DNA of 64,000 bases from Cordilura impudica. Its lineage: Eukaryota > Arthropoda > Insecta > Diptera > Scathophagidae. The position numbers were made by a program, and so were the translations under genes. The notes below the pieces were generated by a model. The model was given only the letters and a program-made list of their open reading frames with translations. It had not been told where the DNA came from and did no database searches. Location of the stretch: assembly GCA_963682025.1 (NCBI GenBank), contig OY821519.1:111713764-111777763 (forward strand). The letters run 5' to 3'. Below are positions 31,701 through 42,834 of the stretch, one piece after another. Every line of letters starts with the position of its first letter. The first letter of the stretch is position 1.

Positions 31701-34539
31701 TAATACTTATATGGGTCCTCCATTTCTCACCTCAGACAATGGAACAGTCAAGACAGTGGACTGAAATAAGAGAATCGTGTCTAAAGAAGGCGAAAATAGT
31801 TCCATCTGCAGGCAAGGTTATGGCGTCTGTTTTTTTGGAAAAAAGAAAAAGATATAACGGCTAGCATCATGTTAACTTATTGCAGCAATTAATTGATGAA
31901 ATTAAGGAAACAAAGTCGCGTTTGGCGAAAAAAAATGTTGTTTCATCAAGACAATCCACTATTGCGATGGCCAAAATCCATGACTAAATGTACAAGTTTC
32001 TCCATCACACTCCGTATTCGCAAAGAACTAGCTCCCCGAGTTATTTTCTGTTTCCAAACTTAAAAAAACGGCTCGGTGCTAAAAGAGTTGCCAACAATGA
32101 AGTGGAGCTAGATAGTTCTTATTATGCACAGGGTATCGAAGCTATTGTATGTCGCTGGGAAGAGTGCATCGGGCTAAACGGAGATTATGTTGAGAAATAA
32201 ACAAAATTTTTCTCAAATTTGTTGTGGTTTCTTTGTCAGGTAGGGTTGTTCTGGAACCGCCCTAGTTCCTATTCATTTGAGATATCTACAGCCTCAGCTA
32301 CCTCACACACATTTACTTTTCGATTCCACGAATTTTATCGACGATTTCTAGTGGGCGGCCTGAATTTTCGGCGTCATTTGTGCTACTACTACCACAACAG
32401 AATTCAGTAAACCACTTCTACGGTTTCGGCGAAAAATTGATGTTTTATGAGCACTTGAAGTCTTTTTTCCATTCTTGTAAAAATTCTCGTGGTTGTCTAC
32501 TTTCAATGGGTCAAGACTATTAACAGATTGCAGTGTTCATTTTTAATTAACTGTAAGAGAAGTTCAAAAAGTCGCGGAGTTGTCAAACTGTCCTTGTAGA
32601 CAGACCTTCTAATCAATTTCAATCCTAAAATAACATATTTCTAAAACAATTTTTTATACCCTATACCACTATGTGGTTTGGGTATAATGACTTTGTGCTG
32701 CTGTTTGTAACAACCAAAAATATTTGACCTACACCCATCTTTAATTATACCGATCGAATCAGAATCACTATCTGATTCGATTTAACGATGTCCGTCCGTC
32801 CGTCCGTCTGTGTGTCCATGTAAAGCTTGTAATCAAACTGCAAGTCGCAAATATGAATATATTTTGATGAAATTTGGTATTTAATCCTTCATCGGCCATG
32901 GGATGAACGCTGTTGAAATTGGTGAGAATCGGTCCATGTTCAGACCTAGCCCCCATACAAATGACCCCTATGAAATCAACATATATTGCCATAAGATCCA
33001 AATTATCACACGAATCTTAGTCAAATTGGGTCTGTATGTATATATTACATCCAGTAATCAGTAGTCCAAAAATGATCCCTATCGGACAACTCTTAGTCAT
33101 AGGCCCCATATAGAGCTGCTTCCCGATCTTCACTTAAATCTATCAAAAAACAATAATATTGCACTGATTCTTCTCAAATTTTGTTTGTATATATTTTTGC
33201 AAAATACAAGAGATTTTACCAAACATGGTCAGGATCAGTCCATTTTTGGGCCTAGGCCCCATATAGATATAGCATCCGATATGAACTTTTTCATATCTGC
33301 AGCCGAAAAAATTAATAAAAATCCCACTCAAATTTGGTTTATGCCTATTTTCTATATCCAGTTAGTTGGGCCTGAGAGATAGGGTGTTTAGAGACCCTAG
33401 GGTATCGTATAGTCGGTCTAGACCGACTATAATTTTCTTACTTGTTTTTAATTCATAAAGAGTCTACCATATAAATTCCTTAACGATTGGTTAAAATTTA
33501 TGTTTTAACGTTTGATAACCGATGTTTTCGACTAGAGTTTCCAATTTTATATACTCGTATCATTATTTTCAGCAGAAAATATAAGAATATTATACTCCTT
33601 CAGTACAAATTTACTAAGAAATTTTATTTCAATTACATTTTGACTTGCTCCACGATAATTCCAATTATTCGGAAAATTGCGATTAATATCGACACCAACA
33701 CAAGAACGTCCAAGATAATGATGCCTATTTTTACGCCAAAAACGATCCTGTAATAAGAAAGAGTCAATAGTTTTACATAAAAATTCTGCAGAATACAAAT
33801 TGTTTTTTTTTTTTTTTTTGTCATAACTCACCGTGGTAAATGTATATTCATAACCATCTGGATTTACCAAAGGTACCAAATATAATTCAACATCAAGAAG
33901 AATCCGTTGGAAAGCTTTTATGTTCGTTAATAATTCATTGGCCAAATACAAAACAGACAACGGTGTTATCCATTCGCGGCCATGAGTACCGGCTTGGATG
34001 TAAGCAACACGACGAGCACGTGCTCGAGGATTCAATGAAATTGATAAGGCAGCTAAATGTCGTCCCTCATTAGAACGACCCAATGACTCATAACGACAGT
34101 ACTGAGGATAACGAGACGCCAAAACGCTCATATAGTTTAAAATCTGATATAAAAGATAATATTTTAGAATTTAGTAAAAACATTAGCACTTTCACACTAC
34201 TCTAATGATAATTTTACCTCGCTGTATCGTGGGAAATGTGAAAAGAATCCTCTGGCTTGCCTTCTGCTTCTAATATGTTCACACTCGGATTCCATACATG
34301 TTTCGTTACCAAAATTTTCTTTATATCCTCGCATTACTTCCATTACAGGCTTTGATTGATATGTTACTCCCAGTTCATGTAAACGTTGCTCAAAAAGAGG
34401 TTGCACTGTAGGACTGACTGATACTATCGACATATTGCGTGATAAAAGCCAAAAATCCAAAGCAACATTTTCTGTTTGCAGTTTGACCATATAGCCGAAG
34501 GCTTTATCATTGTCATGGAATATGGTGTATTTGTTGTAA
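28750..34539 (-). CDS. Zinc carboxypeptidase (M14), gene C, five exons, first exon not found
   Basis: Exons 34539-34218, 34143-33832, 33747-33637, 29312-29158 and 29041-28750; 396 residues after a split codon whose first two bases come from an unseen exon. The first exon starts at the same phase-2 position (YNKYTIF) as exon 2 of genes A and B. The propeptide ends in a strongly basic stretch (RSRRQAR), a likely activation site. The zinc motif is HGREW, with His and Glu kept and Ala replaced by Gly. FWRK gives Arg127, DINRNF gives Asn144-Arg145, and DVHSFGKFIFYPYG gives His196. DDFAYGNLGIP keeps Tyr248 with Ile at position 255, and VELPG gives Glu270. All catalytic residues are present. It has two more introns than A and B (33831-33748 and a 4.3-kb one with a GTAATT donor at 33636). 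The long intron holds HINE and mariner insertions. No signal-peptide exon is visible within about 1 kb upstream. Confidence 0.88.
29586..30350 (-). mobile_element. HINE family 2 copy, nearly complete
   Basis: Begins aacaagtaagaaaattataa with gggtctagaccgactatacg and ends ccacatagtggtataaagta. All family blocks are in order, including the cagacggacggacggacatc core at 30190-30215. Inside the 4.3-kb intron of gene C. Non-coding. Confidence 0.8.
30480..31078 (-). mobile_element. mariner transposase fragment (minus strand)
   Basis: Minus-strand readings, in several frames, give IAHTRPQAQS, HNTSEAKE then SKQWTFPDEGAPKKIKVGLW with ANKVMATVVG, and further left SNLKKWLGGKRFGSNE. These are the middle and end of a mariner transposase. 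It is frameshifted and lacks ends. It abuts the next mariner in the opposite orientation. Confidence 0.7.
31079..32272 (+). mobile_element. mariner-like element with terminal repeats, decayed
   Basis: Left end TACGAGGGCGGTCCCAGAAC; the right end, reversed, reads TAGGGCGGTTCCAGAACAAC near 32270, so it is near full size (1.2 kb). The plus-strand frame 31339-31764 reads FAPSFTTIKYLVTEFKRG, RDIHRIGRPKMVKKIHKIVL and FVTIDNTY (first catalytic Asp). A later frame, 31988-32200, gives SPSYFLFPNLKKRLGAKR and EECIGLNGDYVEK. Several frameshifts. Inside the long intron of gene C. Confidence 0.8.
32275..32620 (-). mobile_element. Second mariner-like fragment (minus strand)
   Basis: The minus strand reads FCCGSSSTNDAENSGRPLEI, the usual RTS-D-ERSGRP region of irritans-type mariner proteins. 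The right end has gaagttcaaaaagtcgcgga, like the terminal repeat of the derivative at 40833-41524. No catalytic region. Confidence 0.55.
32652..33447 (+). mobile_element. HINE family 2, complete copy with 24-bp palindrome
   Basis: Starts ttataccctataccactatg; core gatgtccgtccgtccgtctg at 32786-32805; ends with a perfect 24-bp palindrome (33408-33431, arms meeting at tcta|gacc) followed by ttttcttacttgtttt. The palindrome plus the CTTACTTGTT end is the same layout as family 1, so both belong to the DINE-1/HINE group. It also preserves the empty site of the MITE found at 11080. Inside the long intron of gene C. Confidence 0.85.
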
Positions 34540-34698
34540 CTACAAGAAAAAGATAAAAAATTAGTCAAAATTAAATAAGTAGTTGTGTTTCCTTATAATT
34601 AACATGGACTATGATCAATACAAATTATTTAAATTTTCCAATTAATTTAAAAAAGAAACGTTTCAGAATTTACTATCTCAATAATGCCTGCATTTATA

Positions 34699-34930
34699 TC
34701 TATAATATTAATAGGGAAGGCGATTTCTTGTGACCGATATAAAAATTGCAGTTAATAACCGATTTTGACCAAACACACCTCATTTGAAGGGTATTTATTT
34801 CTAGCTTACCACCAGATTTACAGGTTTCCACCAACTTTAATATTTTTTTGGAGTAATGTTGTTTTAAACTTGCAACTACCACATACATCAAACACATGCT
34901 ATGTGTGTGTTTATTATAAATATCAAAAGC
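34699..34930 (+). mobile_element. Helitron family Z, 5' part
   Basis: Starts TCTATAATATTAATAGGGAA after an A and follows the family through gcgatttcttgtgac and ctatgtgtgtgtttat. It is cut short where a DINE-like element begins. It lies 160 bases upstream of the first visible exon of gene C. Confidence 0.7.
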
Positions 34931-35438
34931 CATGTGTGGCAGAGGGTATATATAGGTTTGTCATTCCGTTTGTAACGCATCGAAATAAATTCCTGAGACC
35001 CCAAAAAAAATATTTTTTCTTGATCCTTATAACAAGAGAAGTTGATTTACCGATGACCGTCTGTCCGTCTGTCTGTGGAAATCACGATCACGCCGTCAAT
35101 ATCTAAGCTAGACCGCTCGTTTTTGTATAAAATCGTTTACTGACATCCAGAAGGAGTTGCTATTTAAAATCGTCAAAATCGGTCAAAGGGTTCACGAGCT
35201 ATGAATGAAATTTTGAAAAAACTCTTGAAAAATAATTTTTTTCAGTGTGTTTGTTGTTTTTCTTAAGATATGTTGTATATGTTGTAATTCTTCGTATTGT
35301 TGAAGTCATTACAGTTGTGTGTATATTAATACTGCACGTGTCACATTGGCCTAAGCAAGTTTTACCACATATTTTTTTTATCATTAAAATTAAATATTAA
35401 AAATTAAAAATTAATAAAAATAAAAAATGGAAAATGGA

Positions 35439-35470
<32 letters not shown>

Positions 35471-36441
35471 GGAAAATGAAAAATGAAATGTGGAAAATGA
35501 AAAATGAAAATTGAAAATTGAAATATGAAAAATTAAAAATGAAAATTGAAAATTGAAAAATGAAAAATGAAAAATGAAAAATTGAAAATCGAAAATGGAA
35601 AATGAAAAATTGAAAATCTAAAATCGAAAATGGAAAATGGAAAATGCGAAATGAGAAATGAAAATTGAAAATTGAAAATTGAAAATTGAAATATGAAAAA
35701 TGAAAAATGAAAATTGAAAAATGGAAGATGAGAAATGGAAAATGAAATATAAAAAATTAAAAATGAAAAATAAAAAATGAAAATTGAAAAATGGAAAATG
35801 AAAAATTAAAAAATTAAAAAATGGAAAATGGAAAATGGAAAATAGAAAATTAAAAATTAAAATTGAAAAATGGAAAATGAAAAATGAAAATTGGAAAACG
35901 GAAAACGAAAAATTAAAAATGGAAAATGAAACATCAAAATTGAAAATTGAAAAATGAAATATGGAAATTGAAAAATTAAAAATTAAATATGGAAAATGAA
36001 AAATGGAAAATGAAATATGAAAAATGGAAAATGAAAAATGAAAAATTGAAAATCGTAAATGGAAAATGAGAAATGAAAATGGAAAATGAAAAGTGGAAAA
36101 TGAAAAATTAAAAATGGAATATGGAAAATGAAAAATGAAAAATGGAAAATGGAACACGAAAAATGAAAAATGAATATTGAAAAATGGAAAATGGAAAATG
36201 AAAAATTAAAAATGAAAAATGACAAATGAAAAAAAATGAAAAAATGGAAAATGGAATTGGGAAATAAAAAATTAAAAATAAAAAAAATTGAAAATTAAAA
36301 ATTAAAATTGAAAAATGGAAAATAAAAAATGGAAAACGGAAAACGGAAAACGAAAAATTAAAAATGGAAAATGGAAAATTAAAAATGAAAAATGAAAATT
36401 GGAAAATGGAAAATGAAAAATGATGATAAATGGAAAATGGA

Positions 36442-36473
<32 letters not shown>

Positions 36474-36661
36474 GAAAAATGAAAAACGAAAAATGGAAAA
36501 TGAAAATTTTAAAATTAAAAATGCCAAATGGAAAATGAAAAATTAAAAATTAAAAATGAAATATGAAAAATGGAAAGTAGAATATGGAAAATGAAAAATG
36601 GAAAATGAAAATATAAAAATGAAAAATGGAAAATGAAAAATAAAGGAAAATGAAAAACTAA

Positions 36662-36694
<33 letters not shown>

Positions 36695-36866
36695 AAAAAT
36701 GAAAAATGAGAAATTAAAAATTAAAAACTGAAAATGAAAAACGAAAGATGAAAATTGAAAAGTGAAAAATGGAAAATGATAAAAAAAAAATAAAAATTGA
36801 ATATGAAAAAGGTGGAGGGTATCAAAGATTCGGCCTAGCCGAATTTAACACTCTTACTTATTTTTT
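34931..36866 (+). mobile_element. DINE-1/HINE-like family 1 with internal minisatellite
   Basis: 5' part with tggcagagggtatatatagg, gaagttgatttaccgatgac and gtctgtccgtctgtctgtgg; 3' end with ggagggtatcaaagattcgg, the cctagccgaat hairpin and ctcttactta. Between them lies 1.4 kb of simple repeats. Internal tandem repeats are a known trait of DINE-1 elements. Confidence 0.75.
35395..36790. repeat. Minisatellite aaaaatggaaaatg inside a DINE-like element
   Basis: About 1.4 kb built from 7- to 14-base units such as aaaaatg, gaaaatgg and aattgaaaa. The three long Phe/Ile/His/Ser minus-strand open frames here are repeat translations, not proteins. The purine-rich strand is the plus strand of the host element. 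Confidence 0.9.
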
Positions 36867-37183
36867 GATATATTTAAGTCATCACTTAGAAACAAAGGTT
36901 TAGTTTTGGACTACTGATTAGTGGATATAATACGCAGACTAAAGGGGTCCTACGATATATAGACATTTTTCAAATTGCGATTTTGGGAATGGGCGGGATC
37001 CAGTTTGTTACCTGTCAATATAAAACTAATAAATGTGTAGCTTGGGTACAATCGGATAAAGAAAAGTCGCGCCGGAAATCGATTGAAAATTTCAAGTGTG
37101 TTTATATGGGGAAAATATGACTTTTTTGAGATTTTATGAATATTTCGTTCTATAGTTTAATTTTTCCTACAAGTTGTTGTAAC
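36867..37183 (-). mobile_element. HINE-related fragment
   Basis: Contains tttggactactgattagtgg and the gtgtttatatggggaaaatatgac block also present at 10827-10850. It has no ends or core. It lies between the DINE-like element and a Helitron piece. Confidence 0.45.
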
Positions 37184-37369
37184 ATAGCCAATTCACAAAT
37201 CAACACAAAAAACAAACCCAAATAAAGGAAGAAATATATAAATCGATAAATCTGCAAAACGGCTAAAAAGAAATACCGTTCAAATAATATACGTTTGGTC
37301 AAAATCGGGATAAAACGGTAGAACAAAACATCGGTCACAAGAAATCGCCTAGTCTATTAATGTTATAGA
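37184..37369 (-). mobile_element. Helitron family Z, 5' part (minus strand)
   Basis: Reversed, it starts TCTATAACATTAATAGACTA and follows the family to tagccaattcacaaatcaac, lacking the hairpin and CTAG end. It joins a HINE fragment on one side and a non-LTR 3' end on the other. Confidence 0.7.
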
Positions 37370-38120
37370 TAAAGATATTTACGGATTAGTTCTTTAACCG
37401 TCAGCCGGAAGTTTGTCCTCAAATAAAGATAAAGTGAATTCCAGTTTTCCTCTCTTCCCCCGTTTAAAAGATCATAACATTCCCAATCTAAAATCCCGAG
37501 CATATATCTATCTATTCTTCGTAGAAGATATCTATTCTTCGTATTCCTGCAAGTAAAGGGCACCTTCCCATAAAGTGCAAAATTGTTTCTTCTTCATTCA
37601 AATTACACAAAGAGCATAGAGTAGATTAGTTGGTGGTATATTTATTTGAGTTTAGCATTAAAAGGTCTCCGCGAGTTTTCACTATTAGGGATATTTGGTG
37701 TTGGTTATATTTTCCATTACAATATGCAAGGCCTTTTGAGTGATTCACAAACTTATAGGTTCGTTGTTGACTTTTAGTGCGGTTTCGCGGTAGTTTTGAG
37801 AAGATTTAGATTTCATATTCGCAATTATCATCTTGCACGTGTTATTCCATCTGGTTTTAGATTGGAGCATATTATTTGAATTCAAATCGAAGTTATTTAA
37901 ACGATCAACATAGTTTTTGTTCCAATAAAAGTTTTCAATATTATTTTTGATGAAAGTCTGTGCGGGTAATCCATGAATTTCATATTCGAAAAGCGTCTTG
38001 GAAATATATTGAAGGTGTAGACTGTTAGTATAGAGGTGTGAATCTTCTTGACCGATTTCTAAAGCAAGTACATAACCGTTGAATATCTTTTAAACACAGC
38101 TTTTCATAATCATCCAGATT
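37370..38120 (-). mobile_element. Non-LTR retrotransposon 3' end (minus strand), decayed
   Basis: The minus strand reads LCNLNEEETILHFMGRCP (zinc-knuckle-like motif near the C-terminus of jockey/R1/I-type ORF2), then RRIDRYMLGILDWECYDLLN and RTNFRLTVKELIRKYLYL to a stop at 37363. Upstream readings include TRWNNTCKMIIANMKSKSSQ. Stops and a small duplication (tctattcttcgta at 37510) break it. No RT core is left. The 440 bases after it (38121-38561) show nothing I recognise. Confidence 0.6.
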
Positions 38121-38561
38121 TTAAGTGAGCCCAGCAGGTCTGTCTAATGAAAAACGCAAATGCATACTGGTCATAATACAAGTCAAAATTAAAGTTTGGT
38201 TGAGCTATTTAGTTAATTGACCTAAGCTCTAGTTTTTGTAATTAGTTAAATCAAAAAGGTTAAAATAATTATTAATACAAAATGAAGACGTAGACGTCAC
38301 GAGATTAATCATTTAAACATGAACTTTTTTTCTGTTATTAAATATAGTAAATTTTGTATGTTAATTTAAAATCAATTATAAGTTATTATAATTTTTTAAA
38401 ATCATTAATCATAGACGATAAAACTCCCAATAGAGACAACAATAAAGTATTTCGCTACATATGTATGATTGTTAATATGATAAACTATTTTTTTTTTTTT
38501 TTGCTAAAACAATTTTAAGTTTTAAACAATATTTATCTATAAGCAACATGTCATCACGTGA

Positions 38562-38653
38562 ATGAGTAAGTTGGAAGCGGCATCCCAACAACATTATGAT
38601 ACAACGGCACCGGTTGGTGGTTTTAAGCGCCTGTTTGTCATGTTAAACCATCG
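38562..38653 (+). CDS. Orphan first coding exon of an unrecognised gene
   Basis: ATG at 38562, then MSKLEAASQQHYDTTAPVGG and FKRLFVMLNH, ending in a split codon at a CG|GTAAAT donor (phase 2). Local composition is far richer in G+C than the flanks, and the frame has no stop before the donor. A five-codon upstream frame starts at 38548, and its TGA overlaps this ATG. No matching second exon is found in the window, where the next 25 kb are mostly mobile DNA, so the rest of the gene is either beyond the window or lost. I cannot name the product. The stretch 38654-39560 holds nothing else I recognise. Confidence 0.45.
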
Positions 38654-39574
38654 GTAAATCACATACAAGTTGAAATTAATTCATACTATTCATATTTGAC
38701 AAGTATTTTTGCTTATCATAAGCTGTAGTTTTAACAAAAATATTTTATGTTGTTTTTAACATATTCATCATTTATTGAAATATTTAATTTATTTCTTTTT
38801 TCTCCTGACCTTACCTTCAGAAATCTTAACAGTATTGTTAGCATTAGTTAAGAGTTATTGATACAAATACACTGTGTTTCGGTTTGCAATAGAAAGGCGG
38901 AACTTTATTGAGATTTATTTAATTCTTGCTGAAATTTTAATATGATTTCGATTTTAGAATTTATAAAAATCGCGTACATACCAGTACAGTCAGAATTACC
39001 ATACGTGTGGGTGTTAAGCTTTTAGTAGGCTCATACCAAAAAGTGTCTTCAGCGATTTTAGGAACTGAATTAATTCATTTTTATAATTAAGTTTTCAAAC
39101 AAATTATCAAGTATCATCTGAGTCAAAACAAAGATATTTTTATTATATTTTCCCTTTCCATTCTCAGTGGAAAACCCCAAGAAATATAAAATTTGTAAAC
39201 TCACAAATAGAATTACTTTCCAATAGTTACAAAAAAAAAAATTTTTTTTGCATGTGGTTTTAAGGCACTTCCGTATAAAGTTATTATAAAAAACTATACT
39301 CCTAGATCTTCCAAATATCAAAATATCACCAAATTATCCAAATTAATATTGGATATCACGAAATAAAAACTAAATAAATAAATTGGAAAAAAATAGAAAG
39401 AAATTGGGAAAAGAAAAGACATATAGATATAAAGTAAGTGTGTTAAATTGGGCGGGGTTTAGTCTCAATATTACAACCATTGCAGCGCTTATCGCTTTTC
39501 TTTTTCAGCGCTTTTACCGCCTTTTAAGCATAATTTTTTTCTTTTTTGAACAACTTCCCTCCAAATTTAAAATT

Positions 39575-40165
39575 TATACCCTCCACCCCAGTGTGCCGAG
39601 GAAGTTTGTCATTCCGTTTGTAATAATTAGAAAAAAAATTCTGGACCCCATAAAATATATATATTTGTGATCCTTATAACAAACGGAGTTGATATACCGA
39701 TGTCCGTCTGTGGAAATCACGAAGACAACTTCAATCAGGCAGCTAGGGTGCTCGTTTGCATAAAAAATTATTTATTGACTTTCTGAGAAGTTTGCTATAT
39801 AAAATCGTCCAAATCGGTTGAAAGAGGCCGAGATCTGAACGAAGAACTAAAAAAAGTCTTGAAAAATATGATTTTCTATGTTGTTCTTGTCATGATTGCG
39901 GCCTCAATGGGACAGCTAGGGTGATCATTTTTAGTGAGGATGATTCACCAAAATCATGGGACGTTTTCTGTTTCAAAAATCATTACACTCGGTGGATCAG
40001 GTCCAGGGAAATCTCTGAAAAAGTAAAACAAAAATTTAAAATATGATGTTTCTATATCGTTCTTGTTGTTATTTTAAATCTTGTATTGTTGTCATAGCTG
40101 GACTTGTTGTTTTTGTGGTCGTTGTGGTAATAATATTATAAAAACTAACTACGAAACAAAATCCT
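39575..40165 (+). mobile_element. DINE-1/HINE-like family 1, 5' part
   Basis: Starts tataccctccaccccagtgt and shares long blocks with 1541-2140 (gaccccataaaatatatata, gagttgatataccgatgtcc, ggtccagggaaatctctgaa, ggtcgttgtggtaataatat). The short gtcc core is reduced to one unit. No 3' hairpin. Confidence 0.75.
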
Positions 40166-40189
40166 GTCAAAAGTTATAAATTTGTGACC

Positions 40190-40600
40190 GCCTTCTCGTG
40201 AAATTGTCCACTGCGCAACGACTACAACAACGACTACAACAATAGGAACAATTACAAAATATAGCTTAAGAAAAACAACAAATACATCGAACATTCTTAT
40301 TTTTAAAAGAGTTTTTTCACATTTGTATTAATATCTCGTGAGCCATTGAATCGATTTTGAAGATTTTAAACAGAACTTTAATCAGGTTGTCAATAAAAGA
40401 TATTGTGTAAAATAGAAGAGCGAAGCTTAATTACTGACTACGTGACCGTGATTTCCATAGACAGACGGACAGACGGCCATCGCTAAACCAACAGACTTCT
40501 ATTGTTTTGAGTATCAGGCAAATATTTGGAGTCTATTTTGGTGCTTTACAAACTGAATAACAAACTGATATATACCTTCGGAACAGTAAAAAAATACTCT
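40190..40600 (-). mobile_element. DINE-1/HINE-like family 1, 5' part, inverted
   Basis: Minus-strand counterpart facing the copy at 39575: atagacagacggacagacgg core at 40460-40480, with aacaacgactacaacaacga repeats at its inner edge. The two form a diverged tail-to-tail pair. Confidence 0.6.
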
Positions 40601-40707
40601 GAAAAGTGACCTATACCGACATTATAAGCAATAGTTTGATATAATGTACTTCTGAGCGTCCAACCGATAATTCAATAATAAAATTCAATGATAAAATAAC
40701 AAATTGA

Positions 40708-42010
40708 GATAATTATAGTCGGTCTAGGACCCCGGCTATACTGTCCCTATACCTTGCGAATTGAGAATCTTGATCCAACTTTACTGAGACAATAACTGGG
40801 TATAGAAATTAAACATGAACAATCATATATATATGATCAATAAGTCCGTGACTTTTAGAATAAAACACATATTTGCAAAAAAAAAATTATTTTTCAACAT
40901 AATCTCTTTTTAGCTCAATACACTTAGTCCAACGTTTTTCCAATTTTTGTATCCCTTCCAAAAATAGGATTTTTCGAGGTCCATAAAATAGGCATCTGTT
41001 TGATCAATAATTTCATCGATGGAGCTAAATCTCTTTCCACCGAGCCATTTCTTTAGGTTTGGAAATAGAAAATAGTCACTGGGGTCTAAATCCGGAGAAT
41101 ATGGCGGATGAAGTACCAATTCGTAGCCCAACAAAACAACTCCAAATATTTCTTTGAATTTGTCACACGACTACGTTTATGGACAATTGGCCACAACGAA
41201 AATCAGTCCACCACTTTTTTACTATTGAAATCGATGGCGCAGAGTCACCATAGTATTTATCAAGCTTTTCCTTGGTTTGACTGACGGTTTTTTTTTCGCA
41301 AAAAATAATGTTTAATGAGCACACGAAGTTCACTTTTTTCCATTTTTAAAAAAACCACAAGGTTGTATGTTTTGAACATCTGTTAAACGCAAAGTACATG
41401 ACGGAACTTGCTCAAAATTTTACAGTTGTCTACTAACAGGTGGTACTTGATGGGAACAGTGTTGCATTTCATATAACTACGAGGGAACTTCGAAAAGTCA
41501 CGGACTTATTGATCCGCCCTCGTATTTAGTAGTCACTTAGTTTTCTTAAAAACATAATATAAACCAAATTTTAAAAAAATCTGTGCAATATTTTTGATTT
41601 GTTAATAGATTTAAGTGAAGATCAGTTTTATATGGGGACTACGACTAAAAATGGTCCTACAGTGTTTATTTTTAGACTATTGCTTAGTATATATAATATA
41701 CACATATACAACAATTTTTGTCGATATACATATATATGATAATCTGATTCTTACGACAATTTGAGTCTATCTAATCGAGGTTATTTATATAGGGGCTAGC
41801 TCTGAACATGCACCGAATTCCACCAATTTCAACAGCATTCGTTCTACGGTCGATAAATGTTTATATACCAAATTTCATAAAAATTTATTCATAGCTATTT
41901 GCGAACTATAGTTTGATTAAAAGCTTTACATGGATACACAGTCGGACAGATAAACAGAAAGAGTGGTATAATAATAAATACTGTTGCTAGTTACAAACAT
42001 CAGCACAAAC
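40708..42010 (-). mobile_element. HINE family 2 copy interrupted by a mariner derivative
   Basis: Left part 40708-40832 begins aattatagtcggtctaggac; right part 41525-42010 continues aaaaacataatataaaccaa through to acaaacatcagcacaaactt. The family order is kept across the 40833-41524 insertion, with some sequence lost at the join. Confidence 0.7.
40833..41524 (-). mobile_element. Internally deleted mariner-like element
   Basis: Inverted ends: gatcaataagtccgtgactt on the left; the right end reversed is TACGAGGGCGGATCAATAAG then tccgtgacttttcg. The minus-strand frame 41134-40910 reads LHPPYSPDLDPSDYFLFPNL, KKWLGGKRFSSIDE, the C-terminal mariner block with the third catalytic Asp. About 690 bp, so most of the transposase is gone. 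The left end has lost its first eight bases. Confidence 0.75.
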
Positions 42011-42029
42011 TTCTTATAGCCGTTATTTC

Positions 42030-42165
42030 TAGAAACCAAATATAAAAAAACAGACGGACAAGCGGGCTTCGCTATATCAACTCGGCTTGTTATAAACATC
42101 AAGAATACATATATCTTATGCGGTCCAAATTGAATGATAAACTTACGTATTGCCTCTGTAAACAA
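42030..42165 (-). mobile_element. DINE-like family 1 fragment
   Basis: cagacggacaagcgggcttc, gctatatcaactcggcttgt and ataaacttacg in the minus-strand order. Short and diverged. The DNA from 42166 to 42835 holds no feature I can defend; a 28-codon open frame (42348-42262) and a tatataaaag box at about 42418 are noted only. Confidence 0.5.
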
Positions 42166-42834
42166 ATTCAAATTTTAATTTTAATTTTTGAAATAAAATA
42201 TCTTCTAAAGCAATATATTGTAAGCATGTCTTTTCAAACCTTTTAAAAAGGGGTTCATATATTAAAGAAAGTTGGAAGCTTTGGCTCCATGGAATCCAAA
42301 GCCTAATTGGCTATAATCACCCCAAATATAGTATTCCAATTTGGTTATTTATTACCACTTTACTTCTTGTTCGGCACCACTGTGTCCATAGTGAACGCGG
42401 TTACAGTAAAGTACGAAATATATAAAAGCAATTCGATCAATTATTGCTTTGAACACAATTAAAATTTTATTTTATTTTACATTTTATTAAATAAATGCAG
42501 TAAAAACTTTGTCACTTAATCATACTTATTGTCATTCAATTTAATTATATTCAAATTTGTCGTGATATCGTGACAGATGTCTATCATTTAAAAAACTTTC
42601 TGTAGCTTCAACATTTGTCTAGACAAATTCTATAGTTACAATATATGTTTGTATATAAAATAACAAAAATTACAATTAATATTGTTCTTTAAAAAAACGT
42701 GTTTCTAATTTTGCAAACTTAAATCTGTTTTAATCCGGTGTATTTTTGAATTTATCTGTAATCTGAAGATTCTAAGTTTTAGTTTGATGTATCGAAGCAG
42801 TTTTAATGATAGTTATCAGTGATCGAGGATGGAC

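Noticed and set aside
42262..42425. 28-codon open frame (YYIWGDYSQLGFGFHGAKAS) with a TATA-like box nearby
   Set aside because: Too short, the box is on the other strand, and no splice partner is visible; likely chance.
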